A DNA stretch of 46,770 nucleotides from an uncultured Oscillospiraceae bacterium (lineage in GTDB: Bacteria > Bacillota > Clostridia > Oscillospirales > Oscillospiraceae). Positions 24,704 to 32,197 of this stretch are shown here, in pieces. Both the position numbers and the translations under genes were made by a program. The stretch spans positions 1 through 46,770 of the forward strand of contig CANQMO010000021.1 of NCBI GenBank assembly GCA_947624985.1, in the 5' to 3' direction. How positions within the stretch are numbered: the first letter of the stretch is position 1; each line of letters starts with the position of its first letter. The notes below the pieces were generated by a model. The model did no database searches. It saw nothing but the letters and a program-made list of their open reading frames with translations, and was not told the DNA's origin.

Positions 24704-26836
24704 CTATACAAACAGGGCCCTGCCGAGATCCGCCTCCAGAGACAGGCCGGTCATATCGCTGTATAAGCTCATGTCATTCAGCACGGCACTGTCCTCGTCC
24801 AGAAACGTAAGCGCGGGCGCAAGAGCCTTGAAGTGCTGCTCATATACCGATACGCTATACTGTCCCGCCTGACGGTACAGAGTCCGGCCCCGCTCGCCGG
24901 AAAGAAGCCGTTCCGTCAAGGCCGCGCCCTCGCCCCAGGGGACATATACCGTCTTGGTGGCATTGTCGATCAGACGAAACCTCTCCGATACCGTTCTAAA
25001 GGGCATGGCGCGGCCCTCCAGTCCGTGACGGAAAGCGTCCAGCACGCCGCATTTGTCCATGCTCTGTTCTCCGCGCAGGTCGAAAAGACTGTGGAAATAC
25101 CGTCCTACAGCCTCCGGCGCGGCAGGGTCGCCCCCGTCTGCCAATGCCTCCCGGGCCGCGCGGACATTTGCCTGGAACAGGGGAGGCGTCCCGTTGCCTT
25201 CAAATATGGTGACGACGCTGTCCTCCGCCGGACGCTTTCCCTCCCGGTTGCACCGGCCCGCGGCCTGGAGCATGGAGTCCAGACCCGCCATCTGGCGGTA
25301 CACTGCCGGAAAATCTACATCCACGCCGGCCTCCACCAGGGAGGTGGATACCACCCGGCAGACTTTTCCCGCCTTCAGCCTGTCTCTGATCGCCGTTAAG
25401 ACCGTTCTTCGGTGGGCGGGACACATCAGCGTGGACAGATGGAAGCTGCCTGTCTCCGGCAGGGCGGCGAACAGATCCGCCGCCTGTTTGCGGGTGTTGA
25501 CGATACACAATACCTGATCCCGCTCGGAAAGCTCTGACGCCAGCGCCGGTCCGTCCAGCTGCCCGGCAAAGCGGAAGGTCACCCGGCGGAAAGCGCCGGC
25601 ATCCGCTGTGACGTGGGGACAAAGCTCGGCAGGCGCCAGTCCGTAGAGACTGAAGTATGTATCCAGCGCCGGCTGGGTGGCCGTACACAGCACCGCCGTG
25701 GCCCGGAAGTCCTTCACCAAGTGAGCGATGGCCGCTACGCAGGGCCGCAGGTGTTCCACCGGCAACATCTGGGCTTCGTCAAAGATGAGCACGCTATTGG
25801 CCAGGTTGTGAAGCCGCCGGCACCGTGAGGACCGGCTGGCGTACAACGCCTCAAAAAAGCGCACCGCCGTGGTCACCACCACCGGCGCGTCCCAGTTCTC
25901 CGCGGCCAGGGCCTGGCGGCGCTGTTCCGGCGTGGCGTTCTCGTCCATATCTGTCAGTGATCCCGCATGGTGCTCCAGAACATTGCCGTCCCCCAGTATT
26001 TCCCTGAACACCTGGGCGTTCTGCTCGATGATAGACGTGTAAGGCACGACGTATATCACCCGGTCCATCCCGTTTTTCACCGCATGGGCCAGGGCGAAAG
26101 CCAGGGAGGCCACGGTCTTTCCTCCGCCGGTGGGCACGGTCAGCGTGTACAGTCCCCTTGAACTGGCAGCGCTGTCACGGCAGGCCGAAAGGATCGCCCA
26201 GCGCCTCTTATTCAGTGCCGTCTGGGGATCGCTCCACCGGCTGACGTAGGCGTTCAGCCTGTCCAGCAGCGCCGGAAGCGTGTCATATGCGCCCCGTTCC
26301 CGGGCCGGGGCCATGAACCGCTCCGTGTCCAGGTAGTCCGCGTCTACCAGGCAGGAGTAGAGCATCCGAACGAGGAATGAATCCGCCAGGGCGTCCTGTC
26401 CCCAGCCAGGCAGGCCGGGCGCGTTTTGCAGATCACCGGCCCAGTCATCCATGTAATTCGGGATGCCGCCGGCCAGACCCCTTTTGAGCCGTCCGAAATA
26501 GGTGGCATCCCCCGGCACGTCGCCTATGTTCCCCACATCAGGCAGCCCGCTGTGATGGCCCATCACCGCGCTTGCCGCCCAGTCCGCGCCTCGACGGGCG
26601 CACTCGATGGCTCCGGCAGTGGCGTGGTCGCAGATCGGACCGCCCCGTATGCGCCGCTGGAACTGCTGCGAATACTTGCCGATGTCATGGGCTTTGCCGA
26701 TGAACCGCCCAGCCTCCGCCGCGCCGAAGGCGGAGGCGAAGCCCGCCGCCAGTTCAGCCGTCCCCGCCAGGTGTGCTTCTACCGTCTGAATGCTGCCGTC
26801 CTCTCTGATGTGGGCGGCATATTTTTTCTCGTCCAT
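24704..26836 (-). CDS. cas3: Cas3 HD nuclease-helicase (type I-C)
   Basis: A 710-residue protein. The HD nuclease domain is N-terminal, with His22, KAHDIGK (His50, Asp51), His71 and MGHHSG. The SF2 helicase follows, with Walker A VPTGGGKT (235-241), DEAQ (353-356) and a C-terminal helicase half with STSLVEAGVDVDFPAVYRQ and QAAGRCNREGK. It unwinds and degrades DNA marked by Cascade. I start at ATG 26836 (GAGGAC upstream) rather than at GTG four codons earlier. All key residues are intact, so the system looks functional. Confidence 0.97.
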   Translation of the reverse strand: MDEKKYAAHIREDGSIQTVEAHLAGTAELAAGFASAFGAAEAGRFIGKAHDIGKYSQQFQRRIRGGPICDHATAGAIECARRGADWAASAVMGHHSGLPDVGNIGDVPGDATYFGRLKRGLAGGIPNYMDDWAGDLQNAPGLPGWGQDALADSFLVRMLYSCLVDADYLDTERFMAPARERGAYDTLPALLDRLNAYVSRWSDPQTALNKRRWAILSACRDSAASSRGLYTLTVPTGGGKTVASLAFALAHAVKNGMDRVIYVVPYTSIIEQNAQVFREILGDGNVLEHHAGSLTDMDENATPEQRRQALAAENWDAPVVVTTAVRFFEALYASRSSRCRRLHNLANSVLIFDEAQMLPVEHLRPCVAAIAHLVKDFRATAVLCTATQPALDTYFSLYGLAPAELCPHVTADAGAFRRVTFRFAGQLDGPALASELSERDQVLCIVNTRKQAADLFAALPETGSFHLSTLMCPAHRRTVLTAIRDRLKAGKVCRVVSTSLVEAGVDVDFPAVYRQMAGLDSMLQAAGRCNREGKRPAEDSVVTIFEGNGTPPLFQANVRAAREALADGGDPAAPEAVGRYFHSLFDLRGEQSMDKCGVLDAFRHGLEGRAMPFRTVSERFRLIDNATKTVYVPWGEGAALTERLLSGERGRTLYRQAGQYSVSVYEQHFKALAPALTFLDEDSAVLNDMSLYSDMTGLSLEADLGRALFV

Positions 26837-27049
26837 TTCCGTCCTCACAGGATCACACTATTTTCTACATTTTAGGACATTGGGAGGGGAAAGACAAGGG
26901 GCAAGATATAAAATAGAAATGGGCCTTTCGGGAGCCGGCTGGCGCACGGCATATAATATTTCTTTGTGTCTCGGGACGGATGAAGCAACAATATCTTCGG
27001 TGGAGTCGGCGATGTCGACGCCGTTCATCCGGGGAAAGCCGCTCAACGA
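26837..27049. other. Upstream region of the cas operon, no gene seen
   Basis: This stretch should hold the cas promoter on the minus strand. AT-rich blocks (ATATTATATG, TTTTATATC in minus orientation) could be -10 regions, but no box pair with proper spacing stands out. A minus-strand frame here is not convincing as a gene. Confidence 0.4.
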
Positions 27050-27092
27050 AAAAAAGCGACCCGCCATTTCTGCCGGGCCGCCTCTCTCTTAC
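27050..27092 (-). terminator. SASP terminator; right copy of the 43-bp repeat flanking CRISPR-Cas
   Basis: On the minus strand GCGGCCCG pairs (with a G-T wobble) with CGGGTCGC and is followed by seven T, just after the spore-protein gene. The same 43-bp sequence, four changes apart, is at 18130-18172, 8.9 kb away on the other side of the CRISPR-Cas locus. Confidence 0.75.
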
Positions 27093-27100
27093 AGAGGGAT

Positions 27101-27298
27101 TTACTTCATGCCGTTCTCGTAGGCCTCGATCATCTTTTTGACCATCTGGCCGCCAACGGAACCGGCCTGACGGCTGGTCAGGTCGCCGTTGTAACCCTGC
27201 TTCAGGTTGACGCCGACCTCGGAGGCGGCTTCCATCTTGAAGCGATTCATCGCGTCGCGAGCATTGGGGTTCACAAGCTGATTGGAACGATTAGCCAT
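27101..27298 (-). CDS. Small acid-soluble spore protein, alpha/beta type
   Basis: A 65-residue SASP: MANRSNQLVNPNARDAMNRF, then KMEAASEVGV and the C-terminal DLTSRQAGSVGGQMVKKMIE block. It contains the GPR cleavage region (KMEAASEVG) and the DNA-binding GSVGGxMV motif. It coats spore DNA and protects it from UV and heat. The ATG at 27298 has AAAGGAG upstream. It should be under SigG; I could not fix a SigG promoter with certainty. Codon use and context are core. Confidence 0.97.
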   Translation of the reverse strand: MANRSNQLVNPNARDAMNRFKMEAASEVGVNLKQGYNGDLTSRQAGSVGGQMVKKMIEAYENGMK

Positions 27299-27813
27299 TA
27301 CCTTTTTACTCCTTTCCGTTGCATTGGACAAAGAGCAGGACCGGCTGCGCAAAACGGCGGATGCCATTTTGCATTGCCGTCCTATTGACTTGTCCGGGGT
27401 TATGTTTTGCAATTCTCCCCCCAATATGAAATCCAAATTCTGTCGGAAACGATCTGTACGGCAACAGACGTACGCAGATCAAAACGAGCGACAGAGAAGG
27501 AAAAAGCACGGCGCGCCCAGAGTACGACGCCGGTATCACATCGTCAAAAGCCGCGTTTGAAATTCACAGTTACAGGCGCGAAAACAATAAAAAATGTTTT
27601 CGGCGTATACATTGACAAAACATCTCGCGGCCGTCCCGGCCGGACGCCCACATCCCCAAGACCTTGGAGATCGCTACCGTGTACGCCACGTTGAGCGAGG
27701 TCCGAACGGCCATTGCTAAAGCGCCGGGACAGCAGGAGTTACCTGCCGTCCCGGCGTTTTGCCGTTCGTTTTTCATGGCGCGCTGTGGGCCATTATAATC
27801 ATTATGAGGCCCG
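27299..27813. other. Non-coding interval between SASP and deacetylase genes
   Basis: No credible gene. It should contain the SASP promoter near 27299-27440. It has an AT-rich hairpin CGAAAACA/TGTTTTCG (27579-27602) and the strong hairpin at 27722. Short frames on both strands lack ribosome sites and look random. Confidence 0.5.
27722..27760. terminator. Terminator near the deacetylase 3' end
   Basis: CGCCGGGACAGCAGG pairs with CCTGCCGTCCCGGCG (one wobble), loop AGTTA. TTTT follows on the plus strand and a weaker TTTA on the minus strand, where it would end the deacetylase transcript. Confidence 0.7.
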
Positions 27814-29409
27814 TCAGTTCGTGATGGTCGCGGTGACGTACTGGGTGCCGGGCACAGGGGGCTTACCGGTCTTTGCCTGTACGAGCTGGCTGACCGTGAC
27901 GAGCTGATATCCCTTTTCCACAAGGAACGGTACGATACGCTCCACGGCGTCCGCGGTGGAATCGTAGACGTTGTGCATCAGGATGATATCGCCGTCCGAG
28001 ACGTTGTTCATAACGACGTCGCACACGGAGTCGGCGTCCCGGGATTTCCAGTCCTCCGTGTCGATACTCCAGTAAAAGATCGGCATGCCTTCGGAAATGC
28101 AGATATCCCGGATCAGGTCCGTGGTAGAGCCGCCCGGCGAACGGAACGCGCTCGGCCTTCTGCCGATGGCCTGTTCAATGGCGTCGTCGGCCTTGATGAT
28201 ATCCTCCGGCGTGACGTCGGTACCGTAATGGGAGTGGTCATATGTGTGGGAGGCGATCTCGTGGCCCGCCTGCGCTATGCGGGTCATCAACTCCGGCAGA
28301 TTCGACGCGCTGGCCCCCTCCTGGAAGAAGGAGGCGTGCCCGTTGAATTCCTTCAGCGTGGCGAGAATGCGATCGGTGACGTCTCCGTAATCCGGTCCGT
28401 CGTCAAAGGTGAGAGCGACCATCGGCTTTGCCACGTCGATACCGGTCATGTCCGCCGTATGGACCGCGGTGAGCGGCTCGGAAGAGATCCAGTCGGAATA
28501 GATACGGGATTCCCCGTCCTGTACGAAGCCGCGGACCTGGAACGTATACTGGGCCCCCTCCTGTAGATCGGGGATACTGAGCCCGTCGGCGTCGCTGCCT
28601 TTTGCCTCTACCATTTTTGCCTCGCTGTATCCATCGGTGTACTGCACCTCATAGCCGCTGACGCCGCTGTCCTCCCAGCTGAGGAGCGCGCCTGTACCGG
28701 AATTCATCGCGGTCAGATCCTGCACGGTATCCGGCATGGTGTACGCGGAGCACTCCACGGCTCTGCCGAAATGCTTCCCCAGAAAGTTTTTCACGGCGAC
28801 GATGGTGTATGTATAGCGCGTACCGCCCTTCAGTCCGTCCACGGCGTACTGCGGGTCCCTGTCCGCGCCAAGCTCCGTGAGAAGCGTTCCGTCGCTGTCG
28901 TAGATATCGTAGCTGTCCACACCGCGGGACTTCTTCCAGGAGAGCACCTGCTGGTCCGCGGTGGCGGAGGACACCTGGAAATCCTTCACACGGAAAACGA
29001 TGATATTGGCCGCCGCGTAGATGGCGCCGGATATCAGCAGCAGCGCGAGCAGCAGCTTCATCCTTCTGCGCCGTCTCCTTTCCTGGGGCGTGGGGCGGCG
29101 CTTCGGGGGCTTGCGCGCCGCGACCGTATGGGAGGGAGCCGCCCGGCGCTGCCCGGCGCGGGACGCGGCGGTATGGGACGCGTCGGCGCGGGGCGCAGTA
29201 GTGCGGGGCGCGGCGGTATGGGACGGTTCGGGAGGGGGGCTGTTGGGCGGCGCGGCTTTCTCCTGCGCCCGGCGGGGCTCTCTGTCCACGTCCCGGGGAC
29301 GGTCGGCGGCGGCGCCGTCAGAACGGCGATCCAGCACGTCCCAATATTCCGAAAGATCGCTGAAATCCAAAAAATCGCTGCTGGGGCTGTTTTTTCCGTC
29401 CGGCTCCAT
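27814..29409 (-). CDS. Membrane-anchored polysaccharide deacetylase with two fibronectin-type repeats
   Basis: A 531-residue protein. Residues 1-115 are cytoplasmic, Pro/Ala/Arg-rich and low complexity, ending in a run of Arg. One helix follows (~117-137), then two fibronectin III-like domains (~145-310), and a NodB deacetylase domain (~325-520). Catalytic motifs are intact: TFDDGPDYG, SHTYDHSHYG, RSPGG and ILMHNVY. It probably removes acetyl groups from peptidoglycan or another wall glycan outside the cell. ATG at 29409; a consensus promoter lies upstream. Confidence 0.93.
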   Translation of the reverse strand: MEPDGKNSPSSDFLDFSDLSEYWDVLDRRSDGAAADRPRDVDREPRRAQEKAAPPNSPPPEPSHTAAPRTTAPRADASHTAASRAGQRRAAPSHTVAARKPPKRRPTPQERRRRRRMKLLLALLLISGAIYAAANIIVFRVKDFQVSSATADQQVLSWKKSRGVDSYDIYDSDGTLLTELGADRDPQYAVDGLKGGTRYTYTIVAVKNFLGKHFGRAVECSAYTMPDTVQDLTAMNSGTGALLSWEDSGVSGYEVQYTDGYSEAKMVEAKGSDADGLSIPDLQEGAQYTFQVRGFVQDGESRIYSDWISSEPLTAVHTADMTGIDVAKPMVALTFDDGPDYGDVTDRILATLKEFNGHASFFQEGASASNLPELMTRIAQAGHEIASHTYDHSHYGTDVTPEDIIKADDAIEQAIGRRPSAFRSPGGSTTDLIRDICISEGMPIFYWSIDTEDWKSRDADSVCDVVMNNVSDGDIILMHNVYDSTADAVERIVPFLVEKGYQLVTVSQLVQAKTGKPPVPGTQYVTATITN

Positions 29410-29462
29410 GGGGCACCCTCTCTTTCGTGAACGACCATTCTCATATATGAAAATACAATAGA

Positions 29463-29492
29463 ATTATAACCGGCCATGCGTTGTTTTGTCAA
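29463..29492 (-). promoter_or_regulatory. Consensus promoter of the deacetylase gene
   Basis: On the minus strand perfect TTGACA (29487-29492) and perfect TATAAT (29463-29468), 18 bp apart. Confidence 0.85.
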
Positions 29493-29547
29493 TTACTGTT
29501 ATGGGCCGTTTTGCGGATCGCCGCGCTTTCGGGGGTCCGGGGGCGGG

Positions 29548-29576
29548 TTGTTTTTCTCCGGGCGATGTGGTAAAAT
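29548..29576 (+). promoter_or_regulatory. Promoter of the exporter-HAD fusion gene
   Basis: TTGTTT (29548-29553), 17-bp spacer, TAAAAT (29571-29576), 26 bp before the ATG. Confidence 0.6.
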
Positions 29577-29602
29577 TTGAAAAGACCACAGAGCAGCGGG
29601 GG

Positions 29603-30913
29603 ATGGAGATGAAAGGGCACAAAAGAAAAGCGCCCCTGCCCGGTCAGCGGATACTGCGAACGGTCATCTCCGTGTGGCTGTGCTTCGGGGTATATCTGCT
29701 GCGGGGCAGGCAGGGACTGCCCATATTCTCCGCCATCGCGGTGCTTTCGGGGATACAGCCCTACGTTAAGAGCATGCGGGCCGTGGCGAAGGAGAAGGTG
29801 CTGGGCACCCTGATCGGCGCGGCCTGGGGGCTCGCGCTGATATCGCTGGAGATACTGGTCCTGCCCGACGGGGCGCCGGAGGAGTACATACACTATCTGC
29901 TGGTGGGACTGTTCACCGGCGTGACCATCTACTCCACGGTGCTGATGCGCCTTTCCGGCATTGCCAGCTTCGCGGCGGTGGTGTTTTTGAGCGTTGCCAT
30001 CAACCACATTCAGGGCGTGAACGCCTACATTTACGCCCTCAACCGCCTGCTGGACACGGTGATCGGCCTGGCCATCGCGGAGGTGGTGAACCGGGTGCAG
30101 CTGCCCCGTGCCCGCCACACCGAGACGCTGTTCGTCTCCGGCCTGGGCCACACCATCCTCCGGCAGGACAGCACACTCTCCCCCTACTCCAGAGTGGAGC
30201 TGAACCGGCTCATCGAGGACGGGGCCCTGTTCACCATCTCCACCCGGGCGTCCCAGGCCACCGTCCGGGAGCGTTTGCAGGGGGTCGATCTGCGCCTGCC
30301 CATCATCACGTTGGACGGGGCGGCGATGTATGATGTCAATAAAATGCAGTATCTGCACACCGTGCCCATACCGCCGGAAAACGCGCGGCGCGTCATGATC
30401 TGGCTTCGGGAGCGGGAACTGCCCTTTTTCTGCCACATCATCCAGAGCGACACGCTCATCATCCGCTACCGGGATCTGGCCAACGACGCCATGAGCGAAG
30501 CCTATGAGACCCGCCGGCGGTCCCTGTACCGCAATTATGTGAGAAGTCCGCAGGACGTGTATGAGAACGTCGTCTATCTCACGGTGGTGGACAGGACGGA
30601 GCGGATAGAAAAGGCCCGGGAGGATCTGCTGGCGCAGCCCTGGTCCGGCGCATACCGGGTGGCCGCGGATCAATACTATTTTGGCGAGGGCTACAGCTTC
30701 CTGCGTGTCTACGACGCCGCTGTGTCCCGTCAGGCCATGCTCCGGCGGCTGGCGGATATGGTGGGGGCGAAAGAGACCGTCACCTTCGGCTGCGAGGCGG
30801 GGGAGTATGACGTGATCATCGCCGACGCGGACCGCAACACCGTGGTGAAGGAGCTTCGCCGTCGGTACGAGCCGGTGGATATCCGGGGCTGGCGGACCAT
30901 CCTCCGCCATTGA
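29603..30913 (+). CDS. Aromatic-acid-exporter-like membrane domain fused to a degenerate HAD domain
   Basis: A 436-residue two-part protein. Residues ~15-165 hold several helices in the style of the ArAE/FUSC exporters (LRTVISVWLCFGVYLLRGRQ, then FSAIAVLSGIQPYVKSM). Residues ~172-436 follow the Cof-type HAD fold: LPIITLDGAAMYD matches the strand before the cap, and the last third aligns with the Cof C-terminus. The HAD motifs are lost: the DxD of motif I is replaced by Gly180-Leu-Gly182, the Lys by Arg in AVSRQ, and the GDxxND by GCEAGEYD. It is therefore probably a ligand-binding or regulatory domain. ATG 29603 is used; ATG 29609 is an alternative. Confidence 0.75.
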   Translation: MEMKGHKRKAPLPGQRILRTVISVWLCFGVYLLRGRQGLPIFSAIAVLSGIQPYVKSMRAVAKEKVLGTLIGAAWGLALISLEILVLPDGAPEEYIHYLLVGLFTGVTIYSTVLMRLSGIASFAAVVFLSVAINHIQGVNAYIYALNRLLDTVIGLAIAEVVNRVQLPRARHTETLFVSGLGHTILRQDSTLSPYSRVELNRLIEDGALFTISTRASQATVRERLQGVDLRLPIITLDGAAMYDVNKMQYLHTVPIPPENARRVMIWLRERELPFFCHIIQSDTLIIRYRDLANDAMSEAYETRRRSLYRNYVRSPQDVYENVVYLTVVDRTERIEKAREDLLAQPWSGAYRVAADQYYFGEGYSFLRVYDAAVSRQAMLRRLADMVGAKETVTFGCEAGEYDVIIADADRNTVVKELRRRYEPVDIRGWRTILRH

Positions 30914-30977
30914 GAGCACATCATCCCGCCGGAAGGCGGGTGTTGTAAATAAGCATACGAAACAAGGAGGACCAGAC

Positions 30978-31412
30978 ATGGAAGACATCAAAAAAAGACT
31001 GGCGGATTCTCAGAAGAAAATGGAGCAGGTCAAGGCCAAGCTCACCGACGCGGCGGAGACCGCCCAGGTGGCCGGTATGCTGGCCAAGGATAAGCTGGAC
31101 GAGAAGATCGCCGAAGTCAAGGGCAACATGGCCGCCGGCGAGGAGGCCGCCCGCATGGCCGCGGAGCGGGGCAAGAGCAAGCTGTCCAGCACCGTGCTGA
31201 AGGCCAAGATGAGCGTGGACGCCGCCAAGGACGCCATCACGGAGAAGAAGGAGGCCCACGACCAGAAGAGCCAGGAGAAGCGTATTCTGGAGCTTCTGGA
31301 CTACGCCGACGACTGCGAGGAGCTGGCTGCTCAGCTGGCCGCCGAGGCCGACCTGGCGCTGCTGGAGGCCGCGGCGGAGACCATCGACTATTACGCCACC
31401 TACGGCGAGTGA
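30978..31412 (+). CDS. Predicted helical coiled-coil protein of unknown function
   Basis: A 144-residue protein, almost entirely charged and Ala-rich (KKRLADSQKKMEQVKAKLTD...), with no membrane segment, and likely one or two long helices. It resembles stress-type or chaperone-like helical proteins only in composition. Start ATG 30978 has a strong AAGGAGG site. It sits between the exporter-HAD gene and a terminator. No function is assigned. Confidence 0.8.
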   Translation: MEDIKKRLADSQKKMEQVKAKLTDAAETAQVAGMLAKDKLDEKIAEVKGNMAAGEEAARMAAERGKSKLSSTVLKAKMSVDAAKDAITEKKEAHDQKSQEKRILELLDYADDCEELAAQLAAEADLALLEAAAETIDYYATYGE

Positions 31413-31428
31413 ACCATAAAACCTGTAG

Positions 31429-31454
31429 GCGCCCGCGCTTGCGGGCGCTTTTTT
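31429..31454 (+). terminator. Terminator after the helical protein gene
   Basis: GCGCCCGC/GCGGGCGC stem with loop GCTT and TTTTTT tail. Confidence 0.92.
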
Positions 31455-31528
31455 ATGTTCCGGGGCGGCTTGCGGGTCGGTCACGAATGTGGTAGTATAA
31501 TGGCAAAACAGGCAAGAGAGGAGACGCC

Positions 31529-32197
31529 ATGGAGCCGAGACTGACGGGCATAGACCGGCGGGAAGCGCTGGGATACCTGGGCTGCCGGGACGGAGCGGCG
31601 GCGGAGCTGCTGCCGGCGCTGGACCGGTGCGAGGCGCTGCTGCTGGAAACGGCGCGCCCCCGGGCGGTGTGGCGGCTTTTTGACCTTCTGCCTGACGGGG
31701 CCCTGGTCGGGACGGACTTTCATCCCGCCGGGGAGGATATCCGCTCCCATCTTGCCGGCTGCGGGCAGGTGATACTGCTGGCCGCCACGCTGGGGGCGGA
31801 GGTGGACGCGCTGCTGCGCCGGACCCAGGTGGAGGATATGGCCCTGGCGGTGACGCTGGACGCCTGCGCCGGCGCGGCCATTGAAAATGTGTGCGACAAC
31901 CTGTGCGCGGACCTGGACGAGGCGTTTGCGCCGAAATATCTGACGGACCGGTTCAGCCCCGGTTACGGGGACATGCCCCTTGCCCAGCAGGAAGAGCTCT
32001 GCCGGGTGCTGGACGTGACCAGGCGCATTGGGGCGAGCCTCACGCCAGGGGGGCTCATGACGCCCCAAAAGACCGTCACCGCCCTGGTGGGCGTGGCGGA
32101 AACGCCCCGGCCGAAAAGGACCGGGGGCTGCGCCGGCTGCGCGCGGTTTGAAAGCTGTCTGATCCGAAAGGAGGGGGGCCGCTGTGGCGGAAGATAA
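31529..32197 (+). CDS. Methionine synthase activation-domain protein
   Basis: A 222-residue protein matching the stand-alone reactivation domain of B12-dependent methionine synthase. The blocks DRFSPGYGDMPLAQQ and GLMTPQKTVTALVG are the S-adenosylmethionine-binding signature. It restores oxidised cobalamin on MetH. A short Cys-rich tail (GGCAGCARFESC) follows, which is seen in clostridial versions. A TATAAT box is at 31496-31501. It overlaps the next gene, which begins with the MetH homocysteine domain, by 14 bp, so the pair formed a methionine synthase operon. Confidence 0.88.
   Translation: MEPRLTGIDRREALGYLGCRDGAAAELLPALDRCEALLLETARPRAVWRLFDLLPDGALVGTDFHPAGEDIRSHLAGCGQVILLAATLGAEVDALLRRTQVEDMALAVTLDACAGAAIENVCDNLCADLDEAFAPKYLTDRFSPGYGDMPLAQQEELCRVLDVTRRIGASLTPGGLMTPQKTVTALVGVAETPRPKRTGGCAGCARFESCLIRKEGGRCGGR

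Noticed and set aside
26858-27067. A 69-codon minus-strand frame upstream of cas3.
   Set aside because: No ribosome site, no recognisable domain, and it runs through the putative cas promoter and the SASP terminator.
27570-27923. A 117-codon minus-strand frame between the SASP and deacetylase genes.
   Set aside because: It overlaps the deacetylase 3' end and its terminator hairpin, and its composition looks random.
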